A program made the position numbers and the translations under genes. Below, one piece after another: positions 51,248 through 58,597 of a stretch of DNA of 64,000 nucleotides (its first letter is position 1; every line of letters starts with the position of its first letter). Source of the DNA: Pseudomonas chlororaphis subsp. piscium (GTDB lineage: Bacteria > Pseudomonadota > Gammaproteobacteria > Pseudomonadales > Pseudomonadaceae). Below the pieces are notes generated by a model. The model was not told the DNA's origin and ran no database searches. It saw only the letters and a program-made list of their open reading frames with translations. The stretch is from positions 2,852,001 to 2,916,000 of the forward strand of contig NZ_CP027707.1 of assembly GCF_003850345.1 (NCBI RefSeq), written 5' to 3'.

Positions 51248-51487
51248 ATGCACCTGTACCTCACCGGCTTTTTACCCGATAGCTTTGACGACACATCATT
51301 AAAGTATGAGTTGGACGTTGCTCCAGAATTTGAACAGAAGGTCATGGATATCTTGGGTTGGGAAAGCCTCGCCGCAGAGGCTGATGGTGAGCTACCACTG
51401 ACCAATGAGCAGGCCAGTCAGATAGCCGCAGTCATCAAAGAGTCCTTACCCAATCACCTCGATTTGTTTATCGGTGTGGTGGCGTAG
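51248..51487 (+). CDS. small acidic protein, third of three tandem paralogues (79 aa)
   Basis: A 79-residue protein nearly colinear with copy one: LYLTGFLPDSFDD, LDVAPEFEQKVMDILGWESL, AAEADGELPLTNEQ and LPNHLDLFIGVVA. The shared block EADGELPLT between copies one and three, absent from copy two, shows that one and three are the closest relatives, so the array grew by more than one duplication event. It ends 188 bp before the PAAR-effector gene, in which I see only an upstream leader. Confidence 0.72.
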   Translation: MHLYLTGFLPDSFDDTSLKYELDVAPEFEQKVMDILGWESLAAEADGELPLTNEQASQIAAVIKESLPNHLDLFIGVVA

Positions 51488-51675
51488 CACCACCCATCAT
51501 CCGTGATCCTCGTCGACCCGTTGAAGAGCGAATCAGGTGGTTCTGATCGTTCTTATTCGTCCCCTGCGGTTCATAGAGACTTTTAGTACGGAGGTTTGGG
51601 AAAGCTCTGATATTTACGACTTTTCTGCATTGATAGGGTCGGTGCCTGAATTTCTCAGACACTCAGGATGTACTC

Positions 51676-53136
51676 ATGGCCTATGTCATCAGGGAAGGGG
51701 ACCCGACCACGACGGGTGGGAAGGTTATCGCAGGTTCATCAACGACCATCGTTGAGTACCGCAAAGTTGCACGCATCACCGACCCCGTGTGGTGCCCGGT
51801 GTGCCAGTCAGTGGGTTATATCGCGGAAGGCCATAACACATGGCTGGATAACCAACAGGCTATCGCGGTAGAAGGGGGTGCTGTTCAGTGTGGCTGCCCT
51901 GTAGGTTCTAACCGTCTTGTCGCCACTCAGTCTTCTGTCCTCTCGGATAATCAGCCACCGGTTCCAGTTCCCACTGCCTTGGTACCGCAAGTTGTGGCGA
52001 ATACCCACCAATGGGCCGAAGCGATCAGGCGGGGATACTCGCAAAACGAATTTGCAGATTCGGTGCCGCGCGATCAGGTGAAGGGACTGGCACCCATCAG
52101 AGAAACGGCGCTGTCAGCACCCGCTCAGGTGTCACAACAAAGCGTAGAGCCGGGCTTTTATATCGTTCAGTCTCCGATGAGCCGTGCAGCCCTCGAAGTG
52201 GTGCTTTTCGGTCAGCCCGACGCGGCCCTCCTGGAGAAATTTCGTCGGCTCAACCCCCAACTGACGGACACCGCCAAACCCGGCCAGATGGTGGTCCTCA
52301 GCCATCCCGAAAACCATCAGTGCACCCGTGAAGAAGCACTGCTGATGGACGCTGCGGAAAAGGTCAGCGCCGCGTTGGACACCCTCACGGCCGAGGAGGC
52401 GGCCTTTATGGTCCAGTACCGGCAGCAGATCGAGTCGGTGCTGTCTTATGGTTCAACCAGCCTGGGTGTTGCTACGTCAGCAGCCGGCAATCATCTGGAC
52501 AGTATCAAAAGGACCTTGCAGGAAATCGAATCCCTCCATCAAACGTACTTCCTGCGGGATGGGCATCTACGCAGCGTCCAATTCTTTGCCGAAAGGCGAA
52601 CGCTGTTTGCCCGGCTGGACACCCACCTGACGACCATCACGAAAATGAGCATTGCCTTTCCCGACCACCCTGATCTGAAAACGGCCTTGGGGATTTCAAG
52701 CCGTAGTTTGGTCCATCACTGGACCCGCGCAGGCGCGGTGGGTCAGATACCGGGTTACGCCACGCATATCGAGGGTGTCTCGAAGGCTTCCAAGGTGCTC
52801 AAGTATGGTGGCTGGGTAGGGATCGCTTTAGGGGGTGGCGCCTCTTATATGAAAGTTCAAGATGTTTGTTCTGCGGGGAATAAAAAGGCCTGTGAGAAAG
52901 TGAAGTTTACTGAGACGGGGAGTTTTGCAGTGGGAGTTGCTGGCGGAATATTTTCTACTTCGGCTTTGACTACTGCTTCAAACACTATCTGTGCCGCAGT
53001 GGCAGTGCCTACAGGCGGAGTCGGTGGTGTCATCTGTGGTCTGGTGGTGGTAGGTGGTGGTAGCTATTTGGTGAGTAAGAGCGGAGCGTCTTTCGGGGAA
53101 CTTGTTGGGGAGATCATATATGAGGCTGGGCAGTGA
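51676..53136 (+). CDS. PAAR-domain type VI secretion effector with C-terminal membrane-active toxin tip
   Basis: A 486-residue specialised effector. Residues 1-85 are a PAAR tip (MAYVIREGDPTTTGGKVIAGS, with Cys pairs at PVCQ and CGCP). Residues about 150-220 form a LysM-like or linker module seen in Pseudomonas PAAR effectors (GFYIVQSPMSRAALEVVLFG, LNPQL, KPGQMVVLS), and a helical middle follows to about 360. The last 105 residues have two glycine-rich hydrophobic segments (GGWVGIALGGGASYM; GGVGGVICGLVVVGGGSYLV), suggesting pore formation or membrane insertion. The next gene overlaps by GTGA and encodes a three-span membrane protein, fitting immunity to a membrane toxin. No VgrG or adaptor lies nearby. 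Start ATG 51676 follows AGGATG. Confidence 0.85.
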   Translation: MAYVIREGDPTTTGGKVIAGSSTTIVEYRKVARITDPVWCPVCQSVGYIAEGHNTWLDNQQAIAVEGGAVQCGCPVGSNRLVATQSSVLSDNQPPVPVPTALVPQVVANTHQWAEAIRRGYSQNEFADSVPRDQVKGLAPIRETALSAPAQVSQQSVEPGFYIVQSPMSRAALEVVLFGQPDAALLEKFRRLNPQLTDTAKPGQMVVLSHPENHQCTREEALLMDAAEKVSAALDTLTAEEAAFMVQYRQQIESVLSYGSTSLGVATSAAGNHLDSIKRTLQEIESLHQTYFLRDGHLRSVQFFAERRTLFARLDTHLTTITKMSIAFPDHPDLKTALGISSRSLVHHWTRAGAVGQIPGYATHIEGVSKASKVLKYGGWVGIALGGGASYMKVQDVCSAGNKKACEKVKFTETGSFAVGVAGGIFSTSALTTASNTICAAVAVPTGGVGGVICGLVVVGGGSYLVSKSGASFGELVGEIIYEAGQ

Positions 53137-53522
53137 GTAAGTTTGGTGTAGTGGAGTATGTGCTTGCTTCTTGTGGTGTTGTAACACTGTCAGGTGGGGT
53201 AATTATTTCAGGGGTGTTCTTTTATTGGGGGTGTACGCGAATGGATGAAATTTTAGGGTATGTTAAAAATTGCAAGGCCGTAATAAATAATAGGTTTTAC
53301 CTTTATATGGGGGCGTGGGGGCGCATGGCTATGGTAGGGATGATTGCGGGTTCATTAGCCTATCCTAATTACCATGTGAGAAAAGGGTTGATGGATGCTG
53401 ATGATGTGAATAATTTTCCTAAGCCTTTTAAGAAGAAACTAGTCGTGCTGTTTAATGTGCAGTTGGTTTTACTGTTTTGCTTTATGGTTGAACTAATTGT
53501 TCTAAAGTTAATCAGGCCCTGA
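53133..53522 (+). CDS. cognate immunity protein, three-span membrane protein (129 aa)
   Basis: A 129-residue membrane protein starting at GTG 53133, four bases inside the effector's end. Three hydrophobic segments (about residues 12-32, 60-80 and 105-125) surround short loops with DEILGYVKNCK and RKGLMDADDVNNF. Inner-membrane immunity proteins of this size protect against pore-forming T6SS effectors from within the membrane. It is clearly AT-rich compared with the effector's PAAR end, consistent with tip and immunity moving as one cassette. A second, gap-free paralogue lies at 53693. Confidence 0.8.
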   Translation: MSKFGVVEYVLASCGVVTLSGGVIISGVFFYWGCTRMDEILGYVKNCKAVINNRFYLYMGAWGRMAMVGMIAGSLAYPNYHVRKGLMDADDVNNFPKPFKKKLVVLFNVQLVLLFCFMVELIVLKLIRP

Positions 53523-53565
53523 ACGTGGAGGATTAACCGACTCAGGCAGGGTGGAACAGAAATGG

Positions 53566-53696
53566 GCGAAGTGGTGGGTGCCACAATGTTGTCTGTGGTT
53601 TGGTGGTGGTTGGAGCGGGGGAGCTATTTGGCAGGGAAGGGCGAAGGGGCCTTCGGAGAGCTCCTCGGAGAAAATATTTATGGTGTCGGGCAATGA
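53566..53696 (+). pseudogene. displaced, frameshifted C-terminal tip of a second effector
   Basis: About 130 bp after the first immunity gene resemble the last 45 codons of the effector: CTGTGGTTTGGTGGTGGT matches CTGTGGTCTGGTGGTGGT, and the ending translates as EGAFGELLGENIYGVGQ against SGASFGELVGEIIYEAGQ. One extra base in a G-run (GGAGCGGGGGAGC versus GGTGGTGGTAGC) breaks the frame. The end keeps the same ATGA-type overlap with an immunity gene. There is no PAAR part or start codon, so this is an orphan tip left after replacement or duplication at the locus. Confidence 0.8.
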
Positions 53697-54082
53697 GTAA
53701 GCTAAGTACGGCGGAGTACGTGCTTACCTTTTTGGGGGTAGCCACGTTTTTGGGCGGGGGAATTGTTGGAGGGATGTATTTCTATCTGAGCTTCACCCGA
53801 ATAGATGAGATTTTGGGGTATGTGAAAAATTGCAAAGTAGTAAATAACCAAAGGTATTACCTTTATATGGGGGCTTGGGGTCGATTTTTAATGGTTGGGA
53901 TGATTTCGGGCGCCTTGGCATACTCTGGCTATCAAATTAGAAAGGGGCTAATGGATGCTGGTGATGTAGATAATTTTCCTGAATCGCTCAAGCGGATACT
54001 GATTGCAATGTTTAATATGCAGTTAGTGTTTCTGGTATGTCTGATAATCGAGTTTATTTTTATAAAGTTAATCAGGCCGTGA
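53693..54082 (+). CDS. second immunity protein paralogue, three-span membrane protein (129 aa)
   Basis: A 129-residue protein aligning without gaps to the first immunity protein; the blocks DEILGYVKNCK, YLYMGAWGR, RKGLMDA and the ending KLIRP are identical, while membrane segments differ by conservative changes. ATG 53693 overlaps the stop of the broken tip in the same 4-bp manner as the first pair. It is intact although its own toxin is broken, consistent with keeping protection against siblings that still carry that tip. AT-rich like the first copy. Confidence 0.8.
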   Translation: MSKLSTAEYVLTFLGVATFLGGGIVGGMYFYLSFTRIDEILGYVKNCKVVNNQRYYLYMGAWGRFLMVGMISGALAYSGYQIRKGLMDAGDVDNFPESLKRILIAMFNMQLVFLVCLIIEFIFIKLIRP

Positions 54083-54329
54083 GTGCGAACCTCTGCACGA
54101 CTGTGTTTCCAGTTGCGACCAGCGATGGCTGAACGCAGATAGGCTGAAACCTCGATACCGTGCGCAGAGCGCGGCTCTCCATGACTTACCGCAGTACACA
54201 TATTTCCAAGACGATGGGTTCGACATAAACTGCCACGCCTTTGTCGTTGCTCCGTATCGAGCCCGGAACTAGCCTTTGATCGTCGCTGCCAACTCAGCGA
54301 TCGGGCTTGGTAACCCATTTTGATACAGG

Positions 54330-54582
54330 CGCAACAGCGCCCCATTTCACAACTGCAGGCGCTCTTTTGTGCCTGCACACTCGTGCAATGGCGGCTGTGC
54401 GTGGGAGGGCTCGTCCCTGCCGGGTTCCTGTATCTCCGGTTTACCAACCTGCGCGCAGCTGCCACCCATTCGCTTGGTAACGAACGTGGCAGCTCTCACT
54501 TTGATATGGGAGTTTCAATCATGTGCGCTATCAAAGCCTCCGCAAATCGTGGTCGTTTCAACGGGGTAAAAGGAGGTGCGCT
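54330..54582 (+). promoter_or_regulatory. structured leader upstream of the DUF3077 gene
   Basis: The 500-bp gap 54083-54582 has no confident gene. From about 54330 it becomes highly patterned: GGCGCAACAGCGCC, GCGTGGGAGGGCTCGTCCCTGCCGGG, then AGCTGCCAC (54457-54465) paired with GTGGCAGCT (54486-54494) as a perfect 9-bp stem, and finally AAAAGGAGG before the gene. I have a general recollection of similar leaders before DUF3077 genes in Pseudomonas, not a checked match. An 88-codon frame (54320-54586) overlaps the region but looks incidental. The part before 54320 holds only a short hairpin (TCGCTG/CAGCGA near 54288). Confidence 0.5.
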
Positions 54583-54867
54583 ATGAGCACCTCCACCCCA
54601 GTCAAAACCCTCGGCTTCGTCACTTTCGGCCCTTGCGGCGACGGCGATCAAACCCTGTTTCGCGTCAACGCCGACGTGCCTCTGCACCAAGCCCTGGAAC
54701 ACGCTTCGACCCTGCTGTACTACGCCAAGAAACTCGCCCTGGACGCTGCAATGGAAGAGCAGGGCGAGCGTTACGCCTGGGCCGCGCACTTTCTTGCGGA
54801 GATGGGCAAGGCGGTGATTGATGATGTGGGGTTGGGGCTGAGGGAAGAGGAGGCGTTGCAGGTTTAA
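54583..54867 (+). CDS. DUF3077 family protein
   Basis: A 94-residue protein with DUF3077 features: FGPCGDGDQTLFRVNADVPLHQALEHAS, then LLYYAKKLALDAAMEEQGERYAWAAHFLAEMGKAVIDD. The repeated Ala/Leu helical pattern and small size fit an alpha-helical regulatory or accessory protein. The function is unknown; such genes are numerous in Pseudomonas. ATG 54583 follows AAAAGGAGG at ideal spacing. A stem-loop with T-run follows 25 bp after the stop. Confidence 0.85.
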   Translation: MSTSTPVKTLGFVTFGPCGDGDQTLFRVNADVPLHQALEHASTLLYYAKKLALDAAMEEQGERYAWAAHFLAEMGKAVIDDVGLGLREEEALQV

Positions 54868-54891
54868 CAGGTAGGTGGATGTTGGGGAGGG

Positions 54892-54926
54892 CGTCGTTTC
54901 TGGGGGGCGGGGAAACGGCGTTTTTT
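54892..54926 (+). terminator. rho-independent terminator after the DUF3077 gene
   Basis: CGTCGTTTC (54892-54900), loop TGGGGGGCGGG, GAAACGGCG (54912-54920, one G-U pair) and TTTTTT. It lies 25 bp after the stop codon. Confidence 0.82.
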
Positions 54927-55066
54927 ATGGTGGTTACCCCGGTATTGCACTGTCGATTTCCCGGAGTCTGGTTCGACTATCTTTCAGGGAATGAAGCCGA
55001 TGGGGCGCAATGATCGTCGGCGCTCCCTGCCGGTGAGTTTTTACGCAGACGAACCAGGAGAAGACC

Positions 55067-55711
55067 ATGCGCAAGCTCATCGTTGCCGCTTTCACGAGTC
55101 TGGATAACGTCATTCAAGCGCCCGGCGGGCCTGAAGAAGACACCAGCGGCGAATTCCGCTTCGGTGGCTGGATAGTGCCCTACGCCGACGAAGCCTTCGG
55201 CCGGGCCATACAGAAGCTGTTCTCGCAGCCGTTCGACTTGCTGTTGGGGCGGCGCACCTACGACATATTCGCCGGGTATTGGCCACACATACAGGCCGGT
55301 TCAAGCAACAGCGCCATCGCCGACCTGTTCAACCGCGTACCCAAGCACGTGGCCACCCATAGTCCCAACACCCTTGATTGGCACAACAGCCATGCGCTGC
55401 AAGGAAACCTTGCCGACGCCATACAGGCCCTCAAACAGCAGGACGGCGCCAACCTGTTGACCCAGGGCAGCGGTGAACTGGTGCGCCAACTGCTGGCCGC
55501 CGGATTGGTGGACGAGCTTCGGCTGATGATCCATCCCATCGTATTGGGGCGCGGCAAGCGCTTGTTCGATGATCAGGCACAAGCTTCGGCTTTCACTTTG
55601 GTGAACTCGACTAGCACGCCTGGTGGGGTGCTGATTGCTCGCTACGTTCGTAATGGTGAGGTGCGCACAGGAAGGTTCGAAGATTCAGCAGGCAAAGCCA
55701 ATGACGCCTGA
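55067..55711 (+). CDS. dihydrofolate-reductase-fold (RibD C-terminal type) protein
   Basis: A 214-residue DHFR/RibD_C-like reductase: LIVAAFTSLDNVIQAPGG at the start, FDLLLGRRTYDIFAGYWP near residue 65, then LLTQGSGELVRQLLAAGLVDELRLMIHPIVLGRGKRLF, the usual NADPH-side signature, and VLIARYVR at the end. The substrate is unknown; these stand-alone proteins are not proven folate or riboflavin enzymes. GGAGAAGACC precedes the ATG. Its stop overlaps a small reading frame. Composition is core-like and it marks the left edge of the AT-rich island that follows. Confidence 0.85.
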   Translation: MRKLIVAAFTSLDNVIQAPGGPEEDTSGEFRFGGWIVPYADEAFGRAIQKLFSQPFDLLLGRRTYDIFAGYWPHIQAGSSNSAIADLFNRVPKHVATHSPNTLDWHNSHALQGNLADAIQALKQQDGANLLTQGSGELVRQLLAAGLVDELRLMIHPIVLGRGKRLFDDQAQASAFTLVNSTSTPGGVLIARYVRNGEVRTGRFEDSAGKANDA

Positions 55712-55856
55712 CAACTTATTCAAAGCTGAGAACCCTCGTGGGCCAAGGCCTGGACTTGAGCAGGTGCTTGGATTGAACGGACAAGAGATTCTACTCAGTG
55801 GGAGTTTGGCTACAGATTCTGACATTCGTCGAGAGATTACTTGTGGTGTGTTTTAA
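55701..55856 (+). CDS. short reading frame, possibly truncated gene at island edge (51 aa)
   Basis: ATG 55701 overlaps the end of the reductase gene, and 51 codons follow (MTPDNLFKAENPRGPRPGLE..., then LGLNGQEILLSGSLATDSD) ending abruptly in ITCGVF. The first 45 residues look like real protein and use GC-balanced codons; the last few fall where the sequence turns AT-rich. This suggests a gene cut by insertion of the neighbouring island, with the original 3' end lost. I do not recognise the family. Confidence 0.4.
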   Translation: MTPDNLFKAENPRGPRPGLEQVLGLNGQEILLSGSLATDSDIRREITCGVF

Positions 55857-55878
55857 TCACTCGACGTTCTTGCCAGTA

Positions 55879-57267
55879 CTAAAGCTTCGCCGCTCTTATC
55901 CCTGTGTCCGAAAGCTGCGTCAAAATGGATGGTTTCTCCCGCTCGATATCGCTTGGCTTCTTTTGTTCTTGAAGAAGATAGGTCACCGGGATGCCGAAGG
56001 CTTCAGCTATTGGAATAAAACACCAAATTGTCTGAAGCATCATTCGGAAAGAGTCGGAAGAAGCCTCCTCTTTATTATCGACAAAGAAAAAGGTGTCTGG
56101 ATGAAAATCGGGAGGGGAAATTACGTCGCTGGTCAAAGAAACAGGAATTCCGTGCCTCTTAAGATATTCAATGTAGAATTCGCAATCGATAAACGGGGTG
56201 ATGCGCCAAACATTCAAAAGTTTGGCTTTGATATAGAAGGTCTGCGGCCATCCTGCCTGAGAAAAAATCTCTCTCTGAGCTTCAACTAGCCCCATAAGTA
56301 AATTATAAAGAATACTTAGATTCACAACTGTAGTATTCTCGATTTTTGAGCTTTCAAGAAGCTGGACAAAATTCTGACCTTGTTCATATTTATACAACTC
56401 AGCTAGCAAATATGTCGTGCTTCCTTTGGTCCAGTGCAATGGGATTAGCACCTCACTACTGAGGTCTCTATAGAATTGCCAGGTGAGGCCGGCGTTGGTG
56501 GGGTCTCTTGTCGAACATTGTCTGGCAATTATGCCAGTTGCGGATGTATAAAACGTGTCAAACGGTATACTGGATACCCTACCTTCAGTTTTGTTCAATG
56601 CGTTCTTTATCGTATCAATATTTAGACCAAATTCGTTGCGGGGCATTTTCCATATATTGGGTGAAATCATTAGCCTCAAGTAAGGTGTTTCAGACTCTCC
56701 TTTTGAAAACTCAGGGTCTCTCTTTATCCATTTTTTAAATGACTCGACTATTTTTGTTGAACGCTGAAACATTTTTTCAATCATGTGGCGATCGGTTTCA
56801 GCCACTGGCTCAGAACCGTCAGCTATGCGCCTGTAGATGACTCCTCTGCTATGTACATGCGGTGCTTCAATGCTTTGTGGAACAGCTATGCATATGATGC
56901 ACTTCGCCCCATCTAAGCTAATCTCACTACAAGGGCCGAATATTGCTTTTGCTTCATAATGGCAATCTGGATTGATCGCACTGGTTACGGCTTGCCTTAT
57001 CTTTTGTAGCGACGCATCTGCCAAACTCTTATCTATTCCAATAAATTCACCTGCAACGCTGTTCTCTTTACTTTCTTCTTTTATTCCATAAAAAATCCAT
57101 CCGCCATAGCTATTTGCCATTGCAGCAATTGACTTAGCTATTGATTCAGATTTAGGAACCTCTTGTTTATATTCAACGTACCAGCCTTCAGTAACGGCCT
57201 TGAGTGATGCAAGGTCTGGAGCATCTAAATCACTAAAGCTTTTATTAAATGGTGAGAAGCTGAACAT
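55879..57267 (-). CDS. AlbA_2 (Schlafen-like) DNA/RNA-binding domain protein
   Basis: A 462-residue protein. The N-terminal 150 residues form an AlbA_2 domain: EYKQEVPKSESIAKSIAAMANSYGGWIFYGIKE with its conserved Glu and GG, then VIYRRIADGSEPVAETDRHMIEKM, the domain's end. The remaining 310 residues carry no ATPase or nuclease motif I recognise, though several Trp/Tyr-rich segments are present. AlbA_2 proteins occur as regulators and in phage-defence loci. The gene is strongly AT-rich with rare-codon content unlike the core. AGGAGG precedes ATG 57267. It is 118 bp downstream of the membrane gene on the same strand. Confidence 0.8.
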   Translation of the reverse strand: MFSFSPFNKSFSDLDAPDLASLKAVTEGWYVEYKQEVPKSESIAKSIAAMANSYGGWIFYGIKEESKENSVAGEFIGIDKSLADASLQKIRQAVTSAINPDCHYEAKAIFGPCSEISLDGAKCIICIAVPQSIEAPHVHSRGVIYRRIADGSEPVAETDRHMIEKMFQRSTKIVESFKKWIKRDPEFSKGESETPYLRLMISPNIWKMPRNEFGLNIDTIKNALNKTEGRVSSIPFDTFYTSATGIIARQCSTRDPTNAGLTWQFYRDLSSEVLIPLHWTKGSTTYLLAELYKYEQGQNFVQLLESSKIENTTVVNLSILYNLLMGLVEAQREIFSQAGWPQTFYIKAKLLNVWRITPFIDCEFYIEYLKRHGIPVSLTSDVISPPDFHPDTFFFVDNKEEASSDSFRMMLQTIWCFIPIAEAFGIPVTYLLQEQKKPSDIEREKPSILTQLSDTGIRAAKL

Positions 57268-57385
57268 TAGGTTGGCCTCCTATGTGTGTGCTTGAAAATT
57301 TTACATCCAATATCTACGGTCTGCTTAGTCTTAAGATTAGGTATATAAAAGTTGATGTTATTATGCTGGTCGTGTCCTGCACGTG

Positions 57386-58075
57386 CTAGCTTAAAAGGCT
57401 TATGTTTCTGGCCGTAATTTCTAAGATGTTAAAGGCGCTCGTAAGTAGTGCGCACAAGAAAAGAACCCAAGGTATCAAATAATCAGGAGTTTCTTCTTTT
57501 TTTGTTAAGAACTCAAATATCTTCCAGGTCTTAAACCATAGCCAGTGAAACCATTGGTATTTTATTGTGTATCCTCTGAAGTCATTTCCCGGCAAGCGCG
57601 GCTCCCTATAGTAAGCTTGATAAGTCAGACATAACTCCCCGTACTCGTACTTCAGTTCTTGCGGGTTAGTGAGGAAGTCAATATTGTTGTAAGTGCTTAT
57701 ACCTTGCTCTAATGCATAATCTTCTCGTTCTTTCTGGAATTTATCTTTTTGGTTTTTTACATAGTCTTCTCTAGCACGCTTCTCTAGTAGCCTGTAGAGC
57801 AAGGAGCCGTGCTTGCCGCTTAGGTTGGTGTTAATTGTTTTAATGAATCCATGCTTGATCATATTTCTCGAACTCAGATAAAACCGCCAAGCGAAGTATA
57901 GAAGGATAGTATGGGCAATCCATGGGAGTGCGGCTGGATTTGTGATTTCGTAATTAATAAATATAAGCCGGATAGAGTCGCCAGCGGGAGCGAGCCCTAA
58001 TACCCAATACACAATGAACATCATTGAGATTAATTTAAGATTTCGAGAATGTAAGTTGGGTTCGGTAAAGGCCAT
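57386..58075 (-). CDS. AT-rich multi-span membrane protein of unknown family (229 aa)
   Basis: A 229-residue protein with three or four hydrophobic segments: LISMMFIVYWVLGLAPAG, IAHTILLYFAWRFYL, a weaker WFHWLWFKTWKIF and the late LIPWVLFLCALLTSAFNIL. Between segments two and three lies a 90-residue cytoplasmic coiled region (RLLEKRAREDYVKNQKDKF). The arrangement of small membrane part plus charged domain recalls effector subunits in two-gene defence systems, but no family is known to me. AAGGGA stands upstream of the ATG at rather long spacing. It shares strand and low GC with the AlbA_2 gene. Confidence 0.7.
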   Translation of the reverse strand: MAFTEPNLHSRNLKLISMMFIVYWVLGLAPAGDSIRLIFINYEITNPAALPWIAHTILLYFAWRFYLSSRNMIKHGFIKTINTNLSGKHGSLLYRLLEKRAREDYVKNQKDKFQKEREDYALEQGISTYNNIDFLTNPQELKYEYGELCLTYQAYYREPRLPGNDFRGYTIKYQWFHWLWFKTWKIFEFLTKKEETPDYLIPWVLFLCALLTSAFNILEITARNISLLS

Positions 58076-58597
58076 TTTGATACTTTTCCCTTAGATTTTC
58101 TTATGAGGGGTGGGCTATGTAGGTAGTTTAGGTGGCTAACTGCTATTAGGCGGCATGCCATGTCTCGATGGCGTGTTGTACAATGCTCCTTACCTTTCTG
58201 AAAGTCCTTGTCTAGCTTAGAACAGGTCGCGGGAAACGCGATAATTCCAAGAGATAAATACAACACGGGTGACAGAAAACCCTGCTGCCTTCTAGACCCG
58301 AAAGCAGCATCGGTGACGCGACCTATGTCCATCGCTTCTAGTCTAGGCTGTAAAAGTGCAGACGCTATTTTGAAGTCCTCGCGTCTACGTTAAATCTGCA
58401 AGCGTCAGGTTAGTCAGCAGGCCTGAGTTTTGCGTAGGGGGCATGATTTTTACGTCGACTTCGATGGTTCATCTGCACAAAAGTGTTTTGACACAGTCTC
58501 GGTCAGAAGCCGATATTAGCCCACGCCTGCTAACGCATCTAAGCGGCCGATGGCCTTCCAGATGCCGGTGAACATGTAAGCGCTAGGGATTTATCGT
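58076..58597. other. 522-bp AT-rich intergenic region between island genes
   Basis: No convincing gene: the frames present are short and without family content. The region holds the promoter of the minus-strand membrane gene at its left and of the plus-strand PIN-like gene at its right. GC rises gradually to the right. The stretch 58395-58470 (GGGGGCATGATTTTTACG) shows no repeat that I can pair with the left island edge. Confidence 0.45.

Noticed and set aside
54320..54586. 88-codon frame overlapping the DUF3077 leader
   Set aside because: It has no ribosome-binding site and its sequence follows hairpin DNA; better explained as a by-product of a structured leader, though a coded peptide cannot be excluded.
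58030..58332. 100-codon minus-strand frame upstream of the AT-rich membrane gene
   Set aside because: No ribosome-binding site or family content, and it overlaps the membrane-gene start in another frame.
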